A stretch of 18,216 nucleotides of DNA, taken from Candidatus Omnitrophota bacterium. GTDB lineage: Bacteria; Omnitrophota; Omnitrophia; Omnitrophales; JACQLI01. The stretch is from the NCBI GenBank assembly GCA_016204125.1, contig JACQLI010000035.1, forward strand, positions 1-18,216, in the 5' to 3' direction. Under the pieces are notes generated by a model. That model made no database searches. It worked only from the letters and a program-made list of their open reading frames with translations, and was not told where the DNA came from. Of this stretch, positions 14,851 through 18,216 are shown in pieces; the first letter of the stretch is position 1, and every line of letters begins with the position of its first letter. The position numbers and the translations under genes are program-made.

Positions 14851-15849
14851 TCAGCTTGAAAGGATTTCGGAAAGGCGAAGGAGATTGGGATCAAGTGGTT
14901 TTTCAATCTTCCAGGCTGATTCAAGAGGCGAGAGAGTAAGTTTTCCGCCCTGAATTCCGACGAGTTTGGTCCTTTCACCACGAATTAAGGCTTCAACTGC
15001 TGCAGTCCCAAATTGAGAAGCGAGGATCCGATCAAAAGCACTCGGCGCCCCTCCCCGCTGCTGGTGGCCAATGACAGAAACACGAACATCATAGCCCTTA
15101 GCCGAGCGTTGGATCCTTTTTGCGATTTTAAAAGCACCTCCTGACTCGTCACCTTCCGCAACCACAACAATGCTCGAAACCTTTCCGTGGCGTTTCGCTT
15201 CGGCTAATTTTCTGCAAAGAGAAGGAATATCCGAACTCAGTTCGGGCAACAAAACCGATTCTGCCCCGCCCGCGATGGCTGTGGCCAATGCAAGGAAACC
15301 ACGTTTTCTGCCCATGGTTTCTACGAGAAAAAGTCTTTCGTGAGAAGTTGCCGTGTCACGGATTCTATCGATAACTTCCACCGCCGTGTTAACGGCCGTA
15401 TCGAAACCGATGGAGAAATCGGTTCCTCCAACGTCGTTATCAATTGATTTGGGAACCCCCATGACGGCAGTCGAGGTCTTCTGGGACAATTCCCAAGCTC
15501 CTTGAAGAGATCCATTGCCCCCAAGAACAATCAGTCCGCCCATGCGGTGCTTGGCAAGCACAAGACAGGCTTTTTTAATTCCCTTACCCGTGCGAAATTC
15601 TTTGTCGCGAGCCGTGAGGAGAAAAGTTCCGCCTCGGTTGATAACACCGCTCACGGAACGTCCATCGAGAGGAATCAAATCTCCTGAGATTAGCCCCTTA
15701 AACCCACGTCTTATACCGAAAATTTCAAGGTGATGGGTCAGAGCAGTTCGGACAATTGCCCTGAGGCAGGCATTGAGACCAGGCGAGTCTCCACCGCTTG
15801 TGAGGACAGCAATTCGTTTGAGATGAGAGGATCTGACTACCAGTGCCAA
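14851..15849 (-). CDS. 6-phosphofructokinase (PfkA family, donor uncertain)
   Basis: Phosphorylates fructose 6-phosphate to the 1,6-bisphosphate in glycolysis, or works reversibly if pyrophosphate is the donor. The 332 residues show TSGGDSPGLNA (17-27), GGNGSLQGA (110-118), GVPKSIDNDVGGTD (131-144) with catalytic Asp137 and Asp139, ETMGRKRGFLA and HQQRGGAPSAFDR. Relative to E. coli PfkA, Gly104 is kept (Gly113), but the Mg-binding Asp103 is Asn112, and Gly124 is Lys134, the residue typical of pyrophosphate-dependent enzymes. The phosphoryl donor therefore cannot be assigned from motifs. The only in-frame start is TTG 15849, inside the preceding DsrE-like gene (13-nt overlap), with no clear ribosome-binding site; translation coupling is likely. 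Last gene of the minus-strand sulfur cluster. Confidence 0.9.
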   Translation of the reverse strand: MALVVRSSHLKRIAVLTSGGDSPGLNACLRAIVRTALTHHLEIFGIRRGFKGLISGDLIPLDGRSVSGVINRGGTFLLTARDKEFRTGKGIKKACLVLAKHRMGGLIVLGGNGSLQGAWELSQKTSTAVMGVPKSIDNDVGGTDFSIGFDTAVNTAVEVIDRIRDTATSHERLFLVETMGRKRGFLALATAIAGGAESVLLPELSSDIPSLCRKLAEAKRHGKVSSIVVVAEGDESGGAFKIAKRIQRSAKGYDVRVSVIGHQQRGGAPSAFDRILASQFGTAAVEALIRGERTKLVGIQGGKLTLSPLESAWKIEKPLDPNLLRLSEILSS

Positions 15850-16229
15850 ATCTGGTCGTACTGGTCGTAGAGGCCAGCGATCTCTTTAGAAGAGATGAGA
15901 TGAGTCCCGTTTAGAATATCGGAAGGATTGATTCCTCGCGTTTCGAGGTCCTCTCTGACGACGTAGATTTTGATGCTTTCCTTCATCATTTCCTGAAGAT
16001 CATGTTCGATTGCAGGAGGATTTCCGAATGAAACTTCTCCGAAGGTAAGTCCCGATACTTCTTGTCCTTTGACCACATAATTTACTGTATTTCCCCGAAG
16101 AAGGACATCAATGGGAGCGCCTGCCTTTCGGACCGTCCAGGTGAACCAAAGAACTGTGTCATCCTGTTCTTCAACCGTTGCGCGATAGGCGCGCTCTGCA
16201 ACAGAAAGAATTTTAGAATTGGCGTTCAT
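15837..16229 (-). CDS. DsrE-family protein without cysteine
   Basis: 130-residue DsrE/DsrF-like protein. The N-terminal strand and helix (ILSVAERAYRATVEEQDDT) lead into VLLRGNTVNYVVKGQE (43-58), and the later IKIYVVREDLETRGI segment is where active DsrE/TusD proteins keep a sulfur-accepting cysteine. This protein contains no cysteine at all, so it is probably a structural or regulatory partner and not the sulfur carrier (inference). It ends LYDQYDQIWHW, in which YDQ is encoded by a 9-bp tandem duplication (15852-15869). ATG 16229 overlaps the stop of the previous DsrE gene (ATGA). The 3' end overlaps the phosphofructokinase start. Confidence 0.82.
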   Translation of the reverse strand: MNANSKILSVAERAYRATVEEQDDTVLWFTWTVRKAGAPIDVLLRGNTVNYVVKGQEVSGLTFGEVSFGNPPAIEHDLQEMMKESIKIYVVREDLETRGINPSDILNGTHLISSKEIAGLYDQYDQIWHW

Positions 16230-16618
16230 TGCGTTCCGATAACCAATGTGTTCGTACTGTCTTTAACCCATTCGTAAAAATCCTTAGGACCGCCCCGTTT
16301 GGCTTCAGGAATAAAATCGACTCCGCGCTCATCGACACACATTCCGCAAGCAATCCATTCCATCGGTCCTTTCTTAAAAAGGGATTGAATGGCTCGGATG
16401 GTAGTGGGGTGATCAGCCTGAGCTACATCCTGATTTTTGACAGGATTCGGATGCTGTTTTTGCTGGCTCATCGTAAGACTCACCGCACCCTCATAGGCAA
16501 AAACGCGGACCTTGTGACCTTTTCTTAATGCTGCATCAGCGATACGAAGTGCGGTTGTCGTGTTCTCAGTTTCGTATGGAGGATCCATCAGGAGGATAGT
16601 CAATGTTTTCAATGCCAC
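16226..16618 (-). CDS. DsrE-family protein with candidate active cysteine
   Basis: 130-residue DsrE/TusD-like protein. Hydrophobic N-terminal strand TLTILLMDPPYETENT, then the typical ALRIADAALRKGHKVRVFAYEGAV. The motif IACGMCVDERGV (89-100) puts Cys91 and Cys94 where DsrE and TusD carry the persulfide-forming cysteine, followed by the usual RG. This is the only one of the three DsrE-like proteins here that could carry sulfur. GTG 16618 has an AGGA ribosome-binding site about 7-10 nt upstream, and the gene overlaps its predecessor by 10 nt. A role in sulfur relay, with the other two as partners in a hetero-oligomer like DsrEFH, is inferred. Confidence 0.85.
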   Translation of the reverse strand: MALKTLTILLMDPPYETENTTTALRIADAALRKGHKVRVFAYEGAVSLTMSQQKQHPNPVKNQDVAQADHPTTIRAIQSLFKKGPMEWIACGMCVDERGVDFIPEAKRGGPKDFYEWVKDSTNTLVIGTQ

Positions 16619-16929
16619 ACCGCTTTCCTATTTTCTTCCAAAAGGAGATCAACGAGCTCATCCACGTTGGAAACTTTGGCGGAAGCAATGATATCAACTT
16701 TTTTAATTCCTCTTTCCCTGAGCGAGAAATCGTCTGCCAGAATTTTAACAGGTGAGCCAGGAAAGGTTTGCTTGACCCCTTTGCGTAATCCAAAGACGGC
16801 ATTTTGGATGAGGTAGAGGATGACGTCACTTCCCTTTGCCGCTAAATCCTTAGCGAGATTAAAAAAATAGGGGAGGTCTGCTGAATCAAATGAATCTCTG
16901 GATTCAATTAAAAGATATTTTTGTGACAC
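16609..16929 (-). CDS. Small DsrE-family protein without cysteine
   Basis: 106-residue DsrE-fold protein. The fold is suggested by YLLIESRDSFDSADLPYFFNLAKDLAAKG, then DVILYLIQNAVFGLRKG (35-51) and ILADDFSLRERGI (63-75). In sulfur-active relatives a cysteine sits before the LRERG segment; here the residue is Ser, and the protein has no cysteine. GTG 16929 is preceded by AGAGGA at good spacing, 23 nt after the EAL gene. First of three overlapping DsrE-like genes, so likely a subunit of one complex with its two neighbours. Confidence 0.82.
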   Translation of the reverse strand: MSQKYLLIESRDSFDSADLPYFFNLAKDLAAKGSDVILYLIQNAVFGLRKGVKQTFPGSPVKILADDFSLRERGIKKVDIIASAKVSNVDELVDLLLEENRKAVWH

Positions 16930-16952
16930 TTTTTCCTCTGGGAACGCCTATT

Positions 16953-17681
16953 TTAATGATGAGGGCCCGATCTGGCCAGTCTTTTTATGGGACGGGCAAA
17001 ATAAAAACCTTGGACATAAGGGATTCCCATTTCACGAACCAGTTCGAGATCCCGCTTTCTTTCAACCCCTTCCGCAATGATGTGACAACTGTGTTTCTTC
17101 GCAAGAATAACAAGACGTTTGACGAGGGCTTGTTGAAGACGACTTTCTCGAATTCCACGGACAAGACTCACATCGATTTTCATGTAATGGGGCTTCAGTG
17201 AGAGGAGACAACTCAGTCTTGATCCAATATCGGCCACATCATCGATAGCGAATCGATAGCCCTTTTTTCTGATAAACGCAACCCCTTTCTTAATCAAATC
17301 AAAATCTCTCGCTTTCATGCCTTCTGTGAGTTCAAACACAATCCGTTTCCTGTGATTGAGGATCTTTCTTAAAAGAGATCCTCCCTCTTTCGCCTTTGAG
17401 AAGGAGTGGCCCAAAGTGATGGGTTCGACATTCACAAAAAGACTTTCTGACTTTCGAAGGAAAGGTAGGATTTTAAAGGCTGTTCGGAGGCACTCAAAAT
17501 CAAGGTCAATGGTTTTTCCGTCTTCATAAGCTTGACCAAAAAGGTCGCCAGGGTTACGGATTTTCCCTTTGCCACGCGTTAAGGCTTCGTAACCAAGAAT
17601 CTTTTTGGAATGAATCTCAATGATGGGCTGATAGCATGTATAAATCGAATGGATCTTTTGGTGATGTCTTTTTGTATTCAT
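16953..17681 (-). CDS. Stand-alone EAL-domain cyclic-di-GMP phosphodiesterase
   Basis: 242-residue protein made of one EAL domain and nothing else: no GGDEF, PAS, receiver or membrane segment is visible. Residues expected for c-di-GMP hydrolysis are present: Glu32 in YEALTRG, Asn84 in FVNVEP, Glu117 and Glu120 in ELTEG, Asp147 and Asp148 in IDDVADIG, Lys168 in KID, Glu204 and Glu207 in AEGVE, and Gln224 in VQGFYFARP. The loop-6 DFGTG is changed to DVADIG, which may weaken dimer-dependent activation, so a degenerate sensor role is possible. The gene begins 6 nt after the reductase/HEPN reading frame and ends 23 nt before the DsrE genes, so it is inside the sulfur operon. Confident of the domain, less so of activity. 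Confidence 0.9.
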   Translation of the reverse strand: MNTKRHHQKIHSIYTCYQPIIEIHSKKILGYEALTRGKGKIRNPGDLFGQAYEDGKTIDLDFECLRTAFKILPFLRKSESLFVNVEPITLGHSFSKAKEGGSLLRKILNHRKRIVFELTEGMKARDFDLIKKGVAFIRKKGYRFAIDDVADIGSRLSCLLSLKPHYMKIDVSLVRGIRESRLQQALVKRLVILAKKHSCHIIAEGVERKRDLELVREMGIPYVQGFYFARPIKRLARSGPHH

Positions 17682-17687
17682 ATCAGT

Positions 17688-18200
17688 TTATTTCTGAGAA
17701 GTGGTTTGCATAATTTCAGTGTGAAGACGTTCGGCTTCGGCCAAGACTTTTTTGGCGAACGCGATCAGGCTTTGAGCACGAGCTTCTGTCCCTTCAGCCT
17801 TCTTTTCAGCCTCCGCCTTTTCAGCAAAACCTAACCATTCGGAATTTAATCTTCCCGATCTAACAAACACATTTTCAAATTCCCAAATGGCTTGTTCAGA
17901 AGTGAAAGGATCAACAAGCGTTGCATAGAGAGGAACTCGCGCTGCTTGTGCCATAGCTTCGTAAGCCTCAAGCCCAGCATTGGCGTACTCTTTGTGGATG
18001 AAGAAGGCTTCTGCCTGAGCCAGTCGCTCACGAGCAATTTCCATAATCGGAGCTTTCTCCTGAACAGTAGCGCCCGCACATTCTCCTTTGATTCCTGTAC
18101 GGATGGCGAACTTTTCATTCTCATGCCCCCAGTCTTGATAAAAATCTGGATTTTCTTCAAAGGAAGGAACTTCAGCAAGAGGAGCGAGAAGTTCTCTGAA
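17688..18200 (-). CDS. C-terminal end of a probable sulfite/nitrite reductase with HEPN-like helical tail; frame interrupted
   Basis: The visible frame (171 codons) begins FRELLAPLAEVPSF after an in-frame TAA at 18201-18203. It continues through FYQDWGHENEKF and GIKGECAGA, which resemble the end of ferredoxin-type sulfite/nitrite reductases with a helical tail. A helical, charged stretch follows to the end (from MEIARERLAQAEAFFIHKEY onward), HEPN-like in pattern. The first usable start codon is ATG 18044, which would leave out the ECAG segment, so a short stand-alone gene is possible but would discard conserved-looking sequence. Upstream of the TAA only four codons (IGID) are seen, and these fit the same family context. 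The true gene probably extends beyond the window and is either broken by a nonsense change or shows a sequence error. The reductase assignment is from remembered family pattern and is uncertain. Confidence 0.5.
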   Translation of the reverse strand, partial: FRELLAPLAEVPSFEENPDFYQDWGHENEKFAIRTGIKGECAGATVQEKAPIMEIARERLAQAEAFFIHKEYANAGLEAYEAMAQAARVPLYATLVDPFTSEQAIWEFENVFVRSGRLNSEWLGFAEKAEAEKKAEGTEARAQSLIAFAKKVLAEAERLHTEIMQTTSQK

Positions 18201-18216
18201 TTAATCTATGCCAATA

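Noticed and set aside
15852..15869. 9-bp tandem duplication encoding YDQYDQ at the end of a DsrE gene.
   Set aside because: Only two short units in a coding region; recorded in the gene entry but too small to claim a repeat element.
17846..18178. 110-codon minus-strand frame overlapping the reductase/HEPN-like frame.
   Set aside because: It is rich in Lys, Leu and Ser in a random-looking pattern, while the other frame carries family-like segments. It is taken as an out-of-frame shadow.

Overview
This is an 18.2 kb stretch of an ordinary bacterial chromosome. It is densely packed, with no rRNA, tRNA, CRISPR array, transposase or phage gene that I can see and no gene-free stretch longer than 169 bases. 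It combines MEP-pathway isoprenoid synthesis (ispG), futalosine-route menaquinone synthesis (mqnE), aspartate-route NAD synthesis (nadA), a PHP-containing family X polymerase, a DsrE-type sulfur cluster and frequent TTG/GTG starts. This suggests an uncultured, probably anaerobic or microaerophilic bacterium (an Omnitrophota- or Nitrospirota-like lineage is a guess). Sequence reading alone does not fix the phylum.

Layout. (1) 39-4682, plus strand: nadA, ispG, mqnE, a ThiF/MoeB adenylyltransferase and greA. The first three are [4Fe-4S] enzymes that supply NAD, isoprenoids and menaquinone. (2) 4679-7225, minus strand: an O-methyltransferase, an MDR-family dehydrogenase without a catalytic zinc site, and an EamA/DMT transporter, read in that order. 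(3) 7226-7394: a divergent intergenic region with a 22-bp tandem repeat, an inverted copy of its core, two further inverted repeats and a consensus -10 box placed to give a leaderless polX mRNA. (4) 7395-11722, plus strand: polX, nth, trmJ, queG and a small cupin gene, mostly with overlapping stop/start codons. They cover base-excision repair and anticodon-loop modification. (5) 11719-13539, minus strand: an ABC-F ATPase, also apparently leaderless. (6) 13663-14832, plus strand: a small SEC-C zinc-motif protein and an RluA-type pseudouridine synthase. (7) 14851-18216, minus strand: the C-terminal end of a probable sulfite/nitrite reductase with a helical (HEPN-like) tail, an EAL-domain phosphodiesterase, three DsrE-family proteins and a phosphofructokinase with unusual active-site residues.

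The least ordinary parts are the repeat-rich divergent promoter at 7226-7394 and the minus-strand sulfur cluster at 14851-18216. In that cluster a c-di-GMP phosphodiesterase sits between a reductase fragment and three DsrE paralogues, only one of which contains cysteine. I found no clear new defence or mobile system. The other genes are recognisable housekeeping families.
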